From assembly GCF_009469615.1 (NCBI RefSeq), contig NZ_SSXX01000004.1, forward strand, positions 186,001 through 250,000: a stretch of 64,000 nt of DNA, given 5' to 3'. The translations under genes were made by a program, and so were the position numbers. Shown piece by piece: positions 40,201 through 48,867 of this stretch. The notes beneath the pieces are model-generated. The model saw only the letters and a list, made by a program, of their open reading frames with translations, ran no database searches and was not told the DNA's origin. Position 1 is the stretch's first letter. The number at the start of each line of letters is the position of its first letter. Source of the stretch: Dechloromonas sp. H13. GTDB taxonomy: Bacteria; Pseudomonadota; Gammaproteobacteria; Burkholderiales; Rhodocyclaceae.

Positions 40201-42618
40201 GTGAAGTACAAGGGACGGCCGCGGGCCGGGACGGCGGCGGCCGGCGCCGATCAAAGGACGGGCAGCGCGCCGCGCGCCGGTGGCGGTTCGGGCCGCCTGT
40301 GGGCGCCGCTTGCCGCCATCCTGCTGTTCGTCGTCGTTGCTGCCGTCGCCTTCTGGTGGTCGCGTGGCCCGGCGCCGGCGGGCGAAGCGGCGGTGCCGGC
40401 GCTGCAAGGTGCGGCGCGGCCGGTCGCCTATGTCGCCGAAACGGCCTGCGCCCAATGCCATGAAAAGGCGTTCTCGGCCTGGCAGGGTTCGCACCACGAC
40501 CAGGCGATGATGCACGCCAGCGAAGCCAGCGTGCGCGGCGATTTCAACAATGCCAGCTTCACCCGCAAGGGCGAGAAGTCGCGTTTTTTCCGGCGCGACG
40601 GCCGATTCTTCGTCAACACGCCGGGGGCCGACGGCAAGGCGCAGGATTTCGAGGTCAAGTACACCTTCGGCGTCGATCCCCTGCAGCAATACCTGGTCGA
40701 ATTTCCCGGCGGCCGCCTGCAGGCTCTGCCGCTCGCCTGGGATACGCGCCAGCGGCGCTGGTTCCATCTGGCCGGCGAAACCCGCCGCGCCGCCGACGAC
40801 CGGCTGCACTGGAGCGGGCGCTACCAGAACTGGAACCTGATGTGCGCCGAGTGCCACAGCACCAACCTGCGCAAGGGCTACGATACCAGGACCGACACCT
40901 ACGACACCCGCTGGGATCTGCTCAACGTCGGCTGCCAGTCGTGTCACGGCCCTGGCGGCGCCCACGTCGCCTGGGCCGAGGCGCGGCAGGGCGGCAAGCC
41001 GGCGCCGGCCGACGGTCACGCGCGTTATGGCCTGGTGGTCGATTTCCGGGCCGGCGATGCGCGCCACGAGGTCGACGCCTGCGGCGCCTGCCATTCGCGC
41101 CGCCAGCGCCTGAGCGACGGCGACGCGCCGGGCGTGCCCTATCTCGACAACCATCAGCCGGAACTGCTGCGCGAGGGGCTGTATCACGCCGACGGCCAGC
41201 AGCTCGACGAGGTCTACGTCTAAGGCTCGATGCTGCAGAGCCGGATGTACCAGCGCGGCGTGCGCTGCACCGATTGCCACGACGCCCACAGCCTGAGGCT
41301 CAAGGCCGCCGGCAACGCGGTGTGCACCCAATGCCACAACGCCGCCGGCAACCCGCGCTTTCCGACCCTACGGCACGCCGATTACGACACCCCGGCGCAC
41401 CACTTCCATCCGGCCGGCGGTGCCGCCGCCCAGTGCACGAGCTGCCACATGCCGAGCAAAAATTACATGGTCGTCCACGCGCGTCCCGATCACAGTTTCC
41501 GCATTCCGCGCCCCGATCTCTCGGCCAGGCTCGGCACGCCGAACGCCTGCAACCAGTGCCACGCCGACCGCACGCCGGTCTGGGCGGCCGCCGCCGTTGC
41601 CGGCTGGTACGGCGCCGGCCGCCGCCAGGAAGCGACCTTCGCGCCGGCCTTCGCCGCTGCCCGCGCCGGCCGGCGCGAGGCTGGTCCCGCCCTGCTGGCG
41701 ATCATCCGCGACCCCGACCAGGCCGCCATCGTCCGCGCGACGGCCATCGAGATGCTGCGCGACGATGGCGAGGCGGCGCAGAGCGCCCTGATGCAGGCCC
41801 GGGACGACCGCGAGGCGCTGGTGCGCGCGGCGGCCGCCCAGGCGCTGGCCGACCAGCCGCCGGCCCGTCGCCTCTACGCGCTGGCGCCCCTGCTGCACGA
41901 CCCGGTCCGCCTGGTCCGCATCCAGGCGGCGCGCAGCCTGTCCACCGTGCCGCTGGCGAGTTTTTCCACGGCCGAACGGCGGGCCTTCGACGCGGCGTTC
42001 GCCGAATACATGGACGCCCAGGCCGCGCTGGCCGACATGCCGGCTACCAGCCTCAACCTGGCCAATCTGAATTCGCTGCGCGGCGAGGACGCCGCAGCGC
42101 GGGCGCTCTATGCCCGCACCCTGGAGATGGACCCCTACCTGGTGCCGGCGCGCACTGCTTTCGCCAGCCACCTGAGCGCAGCCGGCGACCACGCCGCGGC
42201 CGAGGCCGTGCTGCGCGAGGGCGTCCGGCGCAGTCCCGACGATGGCGGCCTGCACTATTCGCTCGGCCTCCTGCTCGCCGAATCGGGGCAACTCGCCGCG
42301 GCGGCCGGGGAACTGGGGGCGGCCGCCCGTCTGCAGCCGGACAACGCCCGCATCGCCTACAACCACGGCCTGGCGCTGCAGCAGCTCGGCCGCCGGCGCG
42401 ACGCCGAAGCGGCGCTGATCCGGGCCTACGACCTCGATTCCGGCGAGCCGGCCTACGCCTATGCGCTGGCGAGCCTGTACCTGCAGGAAGGCCGCCGGGA
42501 ATCCGCGCTGCGCTACGCCGAGCGCCTGCTGGCCGCGCATCCGGACAACCCCGAGGCGCAGCAGCTGATCGAGCACCTTCGCCGCGGTCAACCCCAGAAA
42601 CCGGGGCAAAACCGCTGA
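40201..42618 (+). pseudogene. Octaheme cytochrome c/TPR protein interrupted by in-frame TAA
   Basis: One reading frame of 805 codons broken by a TAA at 41221-41223. The first part (340 codons, GTG start at 40201) has a single N-terminal membrane helix (LWAPLAAILLFVVVAAVAF) and four CxxCH haem sites (CAQCH, CAECH, CQSCH, CGACH). The second (from ATG 41230, 462 codons) has four more (CTDCH, CTQCH, CTSCH, CNQCH), then HEAT-like and TPR repeats. The break falls in LDEVYV-stop-GSMLQSRMY, where relatives have VYVYGS, so a Tyr codon became a stop. It may be a real nonsense mutation or a sequencing error. The second part alone lacks an export signal. Confidence 0.8.
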
Positions 42619-42628
42619 ACCGCCGCCG

Positions 42629-43660
42629 CTATTTCTTGCGCCAGGCCGCCGGCGAAATGCCCTCCCAGGCGACGAAGGCGCGGTTGAAGGCGCTGGCGTT
42701 GGAATAGCCGAGCATCCTGGCGATTTCCTTGAGGCTGCTGCGGGTGTCGCACAGCAGCTGGCAGGCGAGATCGTGGCGGGCCTTGTTGTACAGCTCGCGG
42801 AAGCTGGTACCGGCCGTTTCGAGGCGCCGGTTCAGGGTGCGCGGGTGTAGCGACAGTTCGGCGGCCAGCGCGTTGAGGGTGAGGCGGCTGCTGCCGAGGC
42901 GGGCGAAGATGGCGAGGTAGGCCTCGTCGTGAAAACCGGCGTCCGCATGCCGGCGCAAGTCGCTCAGGTACTGCTCGAAATGCCGCCGCAGCAAGGGGTC
43001 GGCCTGGCTGATCGGGCGCGTCAGGCAGGCCGCTGCGAAGCGCAGGCAATTCCGTTCGGCGTTGAAATGCACCGGCGCCTTGAAGAAGCGTTCGTAGACG
43101 CCGACGTCGGCCGGGCGATCGCGCCGGAACATGACCTCGACCGGCCGCCAGTCCGGCCCGCACAAGGCATGCAGGATCTTCCAGCCGATCGCCAGCGCCG
43201 TTTCGTATACCTCGTCGCTGCCGGCCACGCCCTTCTCGGTGATTTCGTAACCGATGGCGGCCATGTCGCCCGCCACTTCCATGAAGGCATTGGCGCCGCG
43301 CTCGTGGAGGTCGAGATTCGCCACCAGGTCGCCCAGGGCCGTCCCGACATCGGGCGCGTTGCGCATCAGGAAGCCGACGGCCCCCAGCGACGAGGCGCCG
43401 CCCCGCTGCCCGAGCAGCAGACCGAAATGCGGACAGCCGGTAGCCTGCGCGCCGGCCTTGATCAGGGCTGCCGCGCGGACGTAGGGCACCAGGTTTTCGG
43501 GGTTGTCGAAGTCGCCCGGCGCGATGCCGCAGGACTCGATGAGCGGTTCGGGGCGCACGCCGAATTCCTGCAGCAGCTCGGGAATCGCCATCAGCGGCGC
43601 GATGCGGAGCATCCCGGCTTTCGGCGCCTGGCGGCGCCGGGGCATGTTGTCGATCGTCAT
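42629..43660 (-). CDS. AraC-family transcriptional regulator
   Basis: Regulator of 343 residues. The N-terminal ~200 residues match the arabinose-binding-like domain of the OruR/ArgR type (GLLLGQRGGASSLGAVGFLM). The C-terminal ~100 form two helix-turn-helices (LTLNALAAELSLHPRTLNRRL, and KEIARMLGYSNASAFNRAFVAWEG). It converges on the cytochrome gene with a 10-base gap and is divergent from the histidine kinase. Its target may be the direct repeats at 40109-40137 or its own upstream region. Effector unknown. Confidence 0.88.
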   Translation of the reverse strand: MTIDNMPRRRQAPKAGMLRIAPLMAIPELLQEFGVRPEPLIESCGIAPGDFDNPENLVPYVRAAALIKAGAQATGCPHFGLLLGQRGGASSLGAVGFLMRNAPDVGTALGDLVANLDLHERGANAFMEVAGDMAAIGYEITEKGVAGSDEVYETALAIGWKILHALCGPDWRPVEVMFRRDRPADVGVYERFFKAPVHFNAERNCLRFAAACLTRPISQADPLLRRHFEQYLSDLRRHADAGFHDEAYLAIFARLGSSRLTLNALAAELSLHPRTLNRRLETAGTSFRELYNKARHDLACQLLCDTRSSLKEIARMLGYSNASAFNRAFVAWEGISPAAWRKK

Positions 43661-43735
43661 TCAGGCTTCCATCGGGGGCGCATGCCGGACAGGGCGACGC
43701 CGCAGCACGGCTGGCGAATGCGCATTGCGCCGGAT

Positions 43736-43864
43736 GTTGCCGGCGGATCGGCGGGAGGTCAATCGCCCGCTGCGGACAGGGTTGCCGGTTGCGCCCCGGG
43801 GCGTCGCGCGTGGTTGCCGGCCGGATCCGGTCGCTTGGCGTCTTGCCGCATTCCAACCTACTAT
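43736..43864 (+). promoter_or_regulatory. AraC-kinase intergenic region: GTTGCCGG repeats and kinase promoter
   Basis: Three direct copies of GTTGCCGG at 43736, 43781 and 43813 lie upstream of TTGGCG (43835-43840), an 18-base spacer and TACTAT (43859-43864). The -10 ends seven bases before the kinase ATG at 43872, so the mRNA may be leaderless or nearly so; no Shine-Dalgarno is seen. The repeats could be regulator sites. All of this is from pattern only. Confidence 0.4.
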
Positions 43865-43871
43865 CGCGGCG

Positions 43872-45620
43872 ATGGACAACCAGGCTTTCCCGACCAGACC
43901 CAAGAGCATCAAGGCGGCATTTCTGCGCGCCTTCGGGCTGGCGCTGCTCGTCATCATGGGGGTGTTCGCGACTGCCATCTACATGGCGGAAGCCAAGGTT
44001 CGCGACCGCGACCTCGCGGAACGCGCGCCGGCGGTGGCCGCGCTTTTTGCCGTCAAGCTGGGCAAGGACAGCGCCCTGATGCATGCCGTCGGGCACGCGA
44101 TGATGGGCAATGCGGCCATCGCGCAGGCGTTCCGGCAACGCAACCGGCAGGCGCTGGAGGATCAAGGCCGGGAGCTGTTCGAGATCCTGCGAACCGACCA
44201 TCGCATCACCCACCTGTATTTCGACCTGCCCGACCGCGTCAACCTGTATCGCTTTCACAGTCCCGACCGGTATGGCGACAAGATCGACCGCGCCACCATG
44301 CTGCAGGCGCACAGTCGCAGCGAACCGGTCAACGGCCTGGAACTCGGCCCGCTCGGCACCCTGACGCTGCGCATGGTCATGCCGTGGCGCCAGGGTAGGC
44401 AGCATCTCGGCTACATCGAAGTCGGCGAGGAAATCGAGCATCTGATCAGCGAGGTCAGCGCCACGCTGGCCGTCGATCTCGCCGTGCTGGTCAACAAGCG
44501 TTATCTTGCCGAACCGCAGTGGCAGCAGGGGCAGGACATGATGAACCGGCAGGGGGACTGGAGTCGCTTCGCGAGCCATGTCGTCCAGGCGCAAACGATG
44601 ACCGGGCTGCCCGCTACCCTCGACGAAACGGTGCTCGCCAGGCTGCTGGCCGGGAAAACGGTCAAGATCAAGGATCAGGGGCGTTCGCTGCATGCGGCGC
44701 TGGCGCCCCTCGACGATGCTGCCGGCCATCATATCGGCGAACTGCTGCTGATCCGCGACATCAGCGACCTGGAAGCGACCTTCAATGGCTACATGGCGGT
44801 CGTGATCCTGCTCAGCCTGGGAGTTGCCGCCGGTGTCTTCGGCGTCTTCTACGTCGCCCTGGAGCGCGTCGACAAGGACTACCAGCGCCAGCACGAACTC
44901 GAGCATCGCCTGTTGCGCATGAACACCGAGCACCAGCGCATCCTGCAACTCGAGAAGCTTTCGGCGCTGGGCACGATGGTCGGCGGCATCGCCCACCAGC
45001 TGAACAATCCGCTGGTCGGCGTCGTCAATATGGCGGAACTGGCGGCACGCGAAGCCGACGATCCGGATCGCACCCGCGAGCTGCTCGACGAAATCCAGCG
45101 CGCCGGCAGGGACTGCCGGAGCTTCGTGCGCCGCATGCTCGAATTTTCCAAGGTCTCCCGTTTCGAGAGCAGGCCGACGCCGATCGCCGACCTGATCAAC
45201 GACACGGTGCTGATGTTCCGCCAGACCGAAGCGCGGCATTTGCCGGTGGCGGTCGAATTGCCCGATCCGCCGCCGGAGCTGCTGATCGATCCGATCCTCG
45301 TGCGTCATGCGCTGTTCAATCTCCTGCAGAATGCCGCCCAGGCGACCGACGGCCAGGCCGGCATCACGATCCGGCTGGTCGCCGGGACCGACGAGGACTC
45401 GGGCGCGCCGGGCTGGTCGCTGATCGTCGCGGATCAGGGGCGGGGCATCGCGCCGGAAGCGCTGGACAAGCTCTTCGTCCCCTTCTTCACCACCCGCAGC
45501 GACGGGACCGGGCTCGGCCTGCCGGTCGTCCAGCAGGTCGCCCTGCTGCACCACGGGCACGTTTCCGCGCGCAATCGTCCGCAGGGTGGCGCAGAATTTG
45601 CACTATGGCTGCCACGATGA
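43872..45620 (+). CDS. Cache-sensor histidine kinase
   Basis: Membrane sensor kinase of 582 residues. Helix 1 is at about 15-38 and helix 2 at about 307-330, with a periplasmic sensor of some 265 residues between. The sensor has the segment YRFHSPDRYGDKIDRATM, which resembles the dCache-type small-ligand domain. The kinase core has H375 in GGIAHQLNNP, N box NLLQNAAQAT, G1 VADQGRGI, FFTT and G2 GTGLGL. The start MDNQAFPTRPKS was chosen because upstream sequence lacks coding character. The stop overlaps the regulator ATG (ATGA), so the pair is coupled. Confidence 0.9.
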   Translation: MDNQAFPTRPKSIKAAFLRAFGLALLVIMGVFATAIYMAEAKVRDRDLAERAPAVAALFAVKLGKDSALMHAVGHAMMGNAAIAQAFRQRNRQALEDQGRELFEILRTDHRITHLYFDLPDRVNLYRFHSPDRYGDKIDRATMLQAHSRSEPVNGLELGPLGTLTLRMVMPWRQGRQHLGYIEVGEEIEHLISEVSATLAVDLAVLVNKRYLAEPQWQQGQDMMNRQGDWSRFASHVVQAQTMTGLPATLDETVLARLLAGKTVKIKDQGRSLHAALAPLDDAAGHHIGELLLIRDISDLEATFNGYMAVVILLSLGVAAGVFGVFYVALERVDKDYQRQHELEHRLLRMNTEHQRILQLEKLSALGTMVGGIAHQLNNPLVGVVNMAELAAREADDPDRTRELLDEIQRAGRDCRSFVRRMLEFSKVSRFESRPTPIADLINDTVLMFRQTEARHLPVAVELPDPPPELLIDPILVRHALFNLLQNAAQATDGQAGITIRLVAGTDEDSGAPGWSLIVADQGRGIAPEALDKLFVPFFTTRSDGTGLGLPVVQQVALLHHGHVSARNRPQGGAEFALWLPR

Positions 45621-46981
45621 AACCCAGAGTCCTGGTCGTCGACGACGATCGCTACACCCGTACCCTGCTCGATCGCCTGCTCGGCAAGTCCGTCGATATC
45701 CGTCTGGCGGCGGATGGCGGCGAGGCACGCCGTCTGTTTGCCGACGAGGACTTCAACCTGGTGCTGATGGATCAATGCCTGCCGGGCGACAACGGCATCG
45801 AACTGCTGCGCGAATTTCGCGCCCGGCGGCCGAAGCTGGTCGGCATCCTGATGACCGGGTTCGCCGACGTGCGCGACGCCGTCGCGGCCGTGCGCGAGGG
45901 GGTGTTCGACTACCTGACCAAGCCCTTCGAGGATCTCGAAAGCTTCGAGGCCACCGTCGGCAAGGCACTCGAACTCGACGCCGCCTATCGTGAAATTGAC
46001 GGGCTGCGCGCCCGGCTGGACAGCATCGACGGCGCGCCGGTGGTCATCGGGCAAAGCGCAGCGATGGAACGGATGCTGGGCCAGATCCGCCAGGTCGCCG
46101 GGCTCGATACCACCGTCTTGCTCGAAGGCGAAAGCGGCACCGGCAAGGACGTCGTCGCCAAATTGATCCACGCCTGGAGCGCACGGGCAGGCAAGCCCTT
46201 CATGGAAGTGAACTGCGGCGCGCTGCCCGAATCCCTGCTCGAAAGTCTGTTGTTCGGTTACGAGAAGGGCGCCTTCACCGGCGCCAGCGTGGCCACCCCG
46301 GGATATTTCGAAAAGGCGCACGGCGGCAACCTGTTCCTAGACGAGATCGCCGACATGAGTCCCAAGCTGCAAAGCAGCCTGCTGCGCGTGCTCCAGGACC
46401 ACCAGTGCACGCGAATCGGCAGCACCGAACCACGCAAGGCCGATTTCCGCCTCATCTGCGCGACCAACCGCAGCCTGGCGGGCGAGGTCAAAGCCGGGCG
46501 CTTCCGGGAAGACCTGTTCTACCGCATCAACGTCGTCCGGGTCCGCCTGCCGCCGCTGCGCGAGCGCCAGGGCGACGTGATCCTGCTCGCCACCCACTTC
46601 ATCGAGCATTTCAATGCGAAATTCCACAAGAACTGCGGTCCGCTGACGCCGGATGCCGTGCGTCGGCTCGAGTCCGCGACCTGGCCGGGCAACGTCCGGG
46701 AACTCAAGCACTGTATCGAACGCGCGGTCGCCCTGCATCCGGGCGGCCCGATCGACGCCATGCACGTGTGCCTGGACGATCTGCCGGCGTCGGATGGAAC
46801 GGTTGCTGCAGTCGCACTGCCATCCGCCTACGAAGAGGCGCGCGCCAATTTCGAGCGCGACTACCTGACCCGCATACTCGAAGCGGCTGGCGGCAACGTT
46901 TCGGAAGCCGCCCGCCTGAGCGGGATACCGCGCCAGAGCCTGTATGTGCGGATGAAGCGCTGGGGACTTGTCACCGACTGA
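45617..46981 (+). CDS. NtrC-family sigma54-dependent response regulator
   Basis: Response regulator of 454 residues. The receiver has DDD, phospho-acceptor D52 (LVLMDQCLPG), T in LMTGFAD and K in LTKPF. The central AAA+ domain has Walker A GESGTGKD, the sigma54-contact loop GAFTGA, Walker B GGNLFLDEIADM and an arginine finger region. The C-terminus is a Fis-type helix-turn-helix (NVSEAARLSGIPRQSLYVRM). The start at 45617 overlaps the kinase stop; an ATG at 45605 is also possible. It probably activates the sigma54 promoter 90 bases beyond its own stop. Confidence 0.95.
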   Translation: MKPRVLVVDDDRYTRTLLDRLLGKSVDIRLAADGGEARRLFADEDFNLVLMDQCLPGDNGIELLREFRARRPKLVGILMTGFADVRDAVAAVREGVFDYLTKPFEDLESFEATVGKALELDAAYREIDGLRARLDSIDGAPVVIGQSAAMERMLGQIRQVAGLDTTVLLEGESGTGKDVVAKLIHAWSARAGKPFMEVNCGALPESLLESLLFGYEKGAFTGASVATPGYFEKAHGGNLFLDEIADMSPKLQSSLLRVLQDHQCTRIGSTEPRKADFRLICATNRSLAGEVKAGRFREDLFYRINVVRVRLPPLRERQGDVILLATHFIEHFNAKFHKNCGPLTPDAVRRLESATWPGNVRELKHCIERAVALHPGGPIDAMHVCLDDLPASDGTVAAVALPSAYEEARANFERDYLTRILEAAGGNVSEAARLSGIPRQSLYVRMKRWGLVTD

Positions 46982-47007
46982 TGACAGCTGTCACGATTTT
47001 GTGACAG
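46969..47007. promoter_or_regulatory. Dyad upstream activator site for the sigma54 promoter
   Basis: Right after the regulator stop lie the 12-base palindrome TGACAGCTGTCA (46982-46993) and the overlapping inverted repeat CTGTCAC-6-GTGACAG (46988-46994, 47001-47007). A further TGTCAC is at 46969, inside the regulator gene. The centre is about 100 bases before the predicted transcript start, a normal distance for NtrC-type enhancer sites. Confidence 0.7.
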
Positions 47008-47069
47008 CCCTAACGGTGCAGCAAAAAGAGAAACCCTTAATTCGCTGAGGTTTTTTCCGGGCACCCCTA

Positions 47070-47086
47070 TTGGCATGCAGATTGCC
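47070..47086 (+). promoter_or_regulatory. Sigma54 (RpoN) promoter of the cytochrome operon
   Basis: TTGGCATG-CAGA-TTGCC matches the consensus TGGCAC-N5-TTGC: GG of the -24 element at 47072-47073 and GC of the -12 element at 47084-47085 with exactly ten bases between. The transcript would start near 47096, about 30 bases before the GTG at 47128. Its place behind an NtrC-type gene and dyads strengthens the call. Confidence 0.85.
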
Positions 47087-47127
47087 TTTCCTGATTCGGA
47101 TCAATCTCGAATCAAGGGGAAAACAAG

Positions 47128-48138
47128 GTGTTCTCAACCTGGTGCCAACGAATCTTCGGAGCACTGCTGGTCGCCGGCCTGTGCGGAGCGCCGGTCCATG
47201 CCGGCAGCGACAGCCCGATCGACAGCGAAACGCTCGCCAAGAACCGCAAGGCCAACGAGGTCTGCTTCGCCTGCCACAGTCCGGCGGGCATCGCCAAGCC
47301 GCCGCGCGCTGACCTCGACATGAGCAAGCTGGCCGATTCCCGCGTCGAGCCGGAAATCTTCAACAAGGCCGACCATGGCGTGATGGACTGCCGCCAGTGC
47401 CATTCGTCCAAGCACTACGGCGCCGAGTATCCGCATGGCGCCGCCGGCAAGACGGAAACCAGCCCCTGCAACGAGTGCCATGCCGCCAAGCAGTTGCGCC
47501 TCGAGCCGCAGTTCAATGCCTCGGTGCATGCCAAGGTCGAGGGAGTCAAGGAAAAGTTCACCTGCAACACCTGCCACAACGTCCACGTTAACGTCCTTGC
47601 GCTGCGCCTCAAGGATCCGGCCAAGATCGTCGAGCAGGACAACCATGGCTGTCTCGCCTGCCACAACTCGGACGCCACCTTCGCCCGGTTCGCGCCGGCG
47701 AGCGACAAGATGCCCGGGCAGAAGAAGGCGCGCCCGGACATCGACACCATCCACGAGTGGTTGCCAAACACGAAGGCCCACTGGAAGGCAGTGCGCTGCG
47801 TCGAATGCCATACGCCGGAAGTGGCGGCGGGCAAGATGCTTTCGCACGAAATCCTGAACAAGGAAAAGGCCGAGAAGAAGTGCCTGACCTGCCACTCGGC
47901 CGACAGTTCGCTGAAGACCCGTCTCTACCGCCACATGGTGAAGGACGAGCAGCAACGCCTGGGTTTCACCAACAGCGTGATCCTCTCCAATTCCTATGTG
48001 ATCGGTGCCACCCGGCACCCGGAGCTGGACAGGATCGTCATCGGGTTCATCGTCCTCACGCTGGCCGGCGTACTTGGCCACGGCGCCGTCCGCTTCATCG
48101 CCGCCCTGCGCCGCCGTAAAAATGGAGAAAAGCAATGA
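47128..48138 (+). CDS. Membrane-anchored heptaheme cytochrome c
   Basis: Periplasmic cytochrome of 336 residues with seven CxxCH sites (CFACH, CRQCH, CNECH, CNTCH, CLACH, CVECH, CLTCH). A signal peptide ends near VHA about residue 25, and a C-terminal membrane helix (IVIGFIVLTLAGVLGHGAV, about 295-325) anchors it in the inner membrane. The start is GTG, with AAGGGGAAAA upstream. The next gene overlaps by four bases. Together with the cytochrome b it looks like a quinone-linked electron-transfer complex, by analogy with FdnI- or CbcL-type partners. Exact family not recognised. Confidence 0.85.
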   Translation: MFSTWCQRIFGALLVAGLCGAPVHAGSDSPIDSETLAKNRKANEVCFACHSPAGIAKPPRADLDMSKLADSRVEPEIFNKADHGVMDCRQCHSSKHYGAEYPHGAAGKTETSPCNECHAAKQLRLEPQFNASVHAKVEGVKEKFTCNTCHNVHVNVLALRLKDPAKIVEQDNHGCLACHNSDATFARFAPASDKMPGQKKARPDIDTIHEWLPNTKAHWKAVRCVECHTPEVAAGKMLSHEILNKEKAEKKCLTCHSADSSLKTRLYRHMVKDEQQRLGFTNSVILSNSYVIGATRHPELDRIVIGFIVLTLAGVLGHGAVRFIAALRRRKNGEKQ

Positions 48139-48806
48139 CCGAGCGCATCTATCTGCTGCCCCTTTGGATTCGTCTCTGGCACTGGAGCAACGCGCTGCTG
48201 ATCATCACCCTCTCGGTGACCGGCTTCAGCCTGCATTTCGCCGATCCGAAACTGCCGCTGGTCGAGTTCTCGCTGGCTGCGCGCCTCCACCAGGTCGCCG
48301 GCATCGCGCTGGTCGCGCTCTATGCCTTCTTCGTCGTGGCCAACCTCGTCACCGGCAACTGGTGGCAGTACATCCCCAAGCCGCCCGGCATCATCGAGCG
48401 CTGCTGGGTGCAGGCAAAGTGGTACATGTTCGGCATCTTCCGCGGCGAGCCGCATCCCTACCGGGTCTCGGAGGAAACCAACTTCAATGCCCTGCAGGCG
48501 CTGAGCTACTGGTTCATCATGTACATGGTCATGCCGCTCATGCTGCTCTCCGGCCTGCTTTTCCTGTTTCCCGAATTTGCCCCCGACCGCGTCTTCGGTT
48601 TCGACGGCCTGCTGCCGGTGGCCGTGGTGCACTACCTCACCGGCGCCGTCATCGTGATGTTCATGATCGCGCACATCTATCTCGGCACCACCGGCACCAC
48701 TGCCACCAGCATGTTCAAGACCATGATCAACGGCTGGCACGAACATGTCGGCCCCGAAGAAAGCCGCCATGGCGACCGTCGCCATGCCGACAGGCGCGGC
48801 TCATAG
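48135..48806 (+). CDS. Diheme cytochrome b membrane subunit
   Basis: Inner-membrane cytochrome b of 223 residues with four predicted helices, of the HydC/FdnI cytochrome b561-like type. Four likely haem-ligand histidines are in LWIRLWHWSN (H16), LHQVAG, VVHYLTG and MIAHIYLG. It should exchange electrons between the quinone pool and the heptaheme cytochrome encoded just upstream (ATGA overlap). A basic, hydrophilic tail of about 20 residues ends the protein. Confidence 0.88.
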   Translation: MTERIYLLPLWIRLWHWSNALLIITLSVTGFSLHFADPKLPLVEFSLAARLHQVAGIALVALYAFFVVANLVTGNWWQYIPKPPGIIERCWVQAKWYMFGIFRGEPHPYRVSEETNFNALQALSYWFIMYMVMPLMLLSGLLFLFPEFAPDRVFGFDGLLPVAVVHYLTGAVIVMFMIAHIYLGTTGTTATSMFKTMINGWHEHVGPEESRHGDRRHADRRGS

Positions 48807-48867
48807 TCCCGGAACCCGGAAATTCCCGTCACTGTTTTTTCTTTGCCAAAAAGAAGGAGTTGAAATC

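Noticed and set aside
36636..40463. 1275-codon plus-strand frame opposite the sulfatase and barrel genes
   Set aside because: Shadow of the minus-strand genes, which have clear signal peptides and a sulfatase signature. The frame has no domain and no binding site.
41221..41223. Recoding of the TAA in the octaheme cytochrome gene (read-through or unusual amino acid)
   Set aside because: Selenocysteine and pyrrolysine use TGA and TAG, no recoding element is evident, and relatives appear to have Tyr here. A mutation or sequencing error is simpler.
43503..43871. Upstream extension of the kinase frame
   Set aside because: The added 123 codons run under the start of the divergent AraC-type gene and its promoter region and have no membrane or domain signal. 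The ATG at 43872 precedes a clean membrane helix.
42588..45560. 990-codon minus-strand frame covering the kinase and the AraC-type gene
   Set aside because: Its left part is the genuine AraC-type gene; the rest is antisense to the kinase and has no family features.
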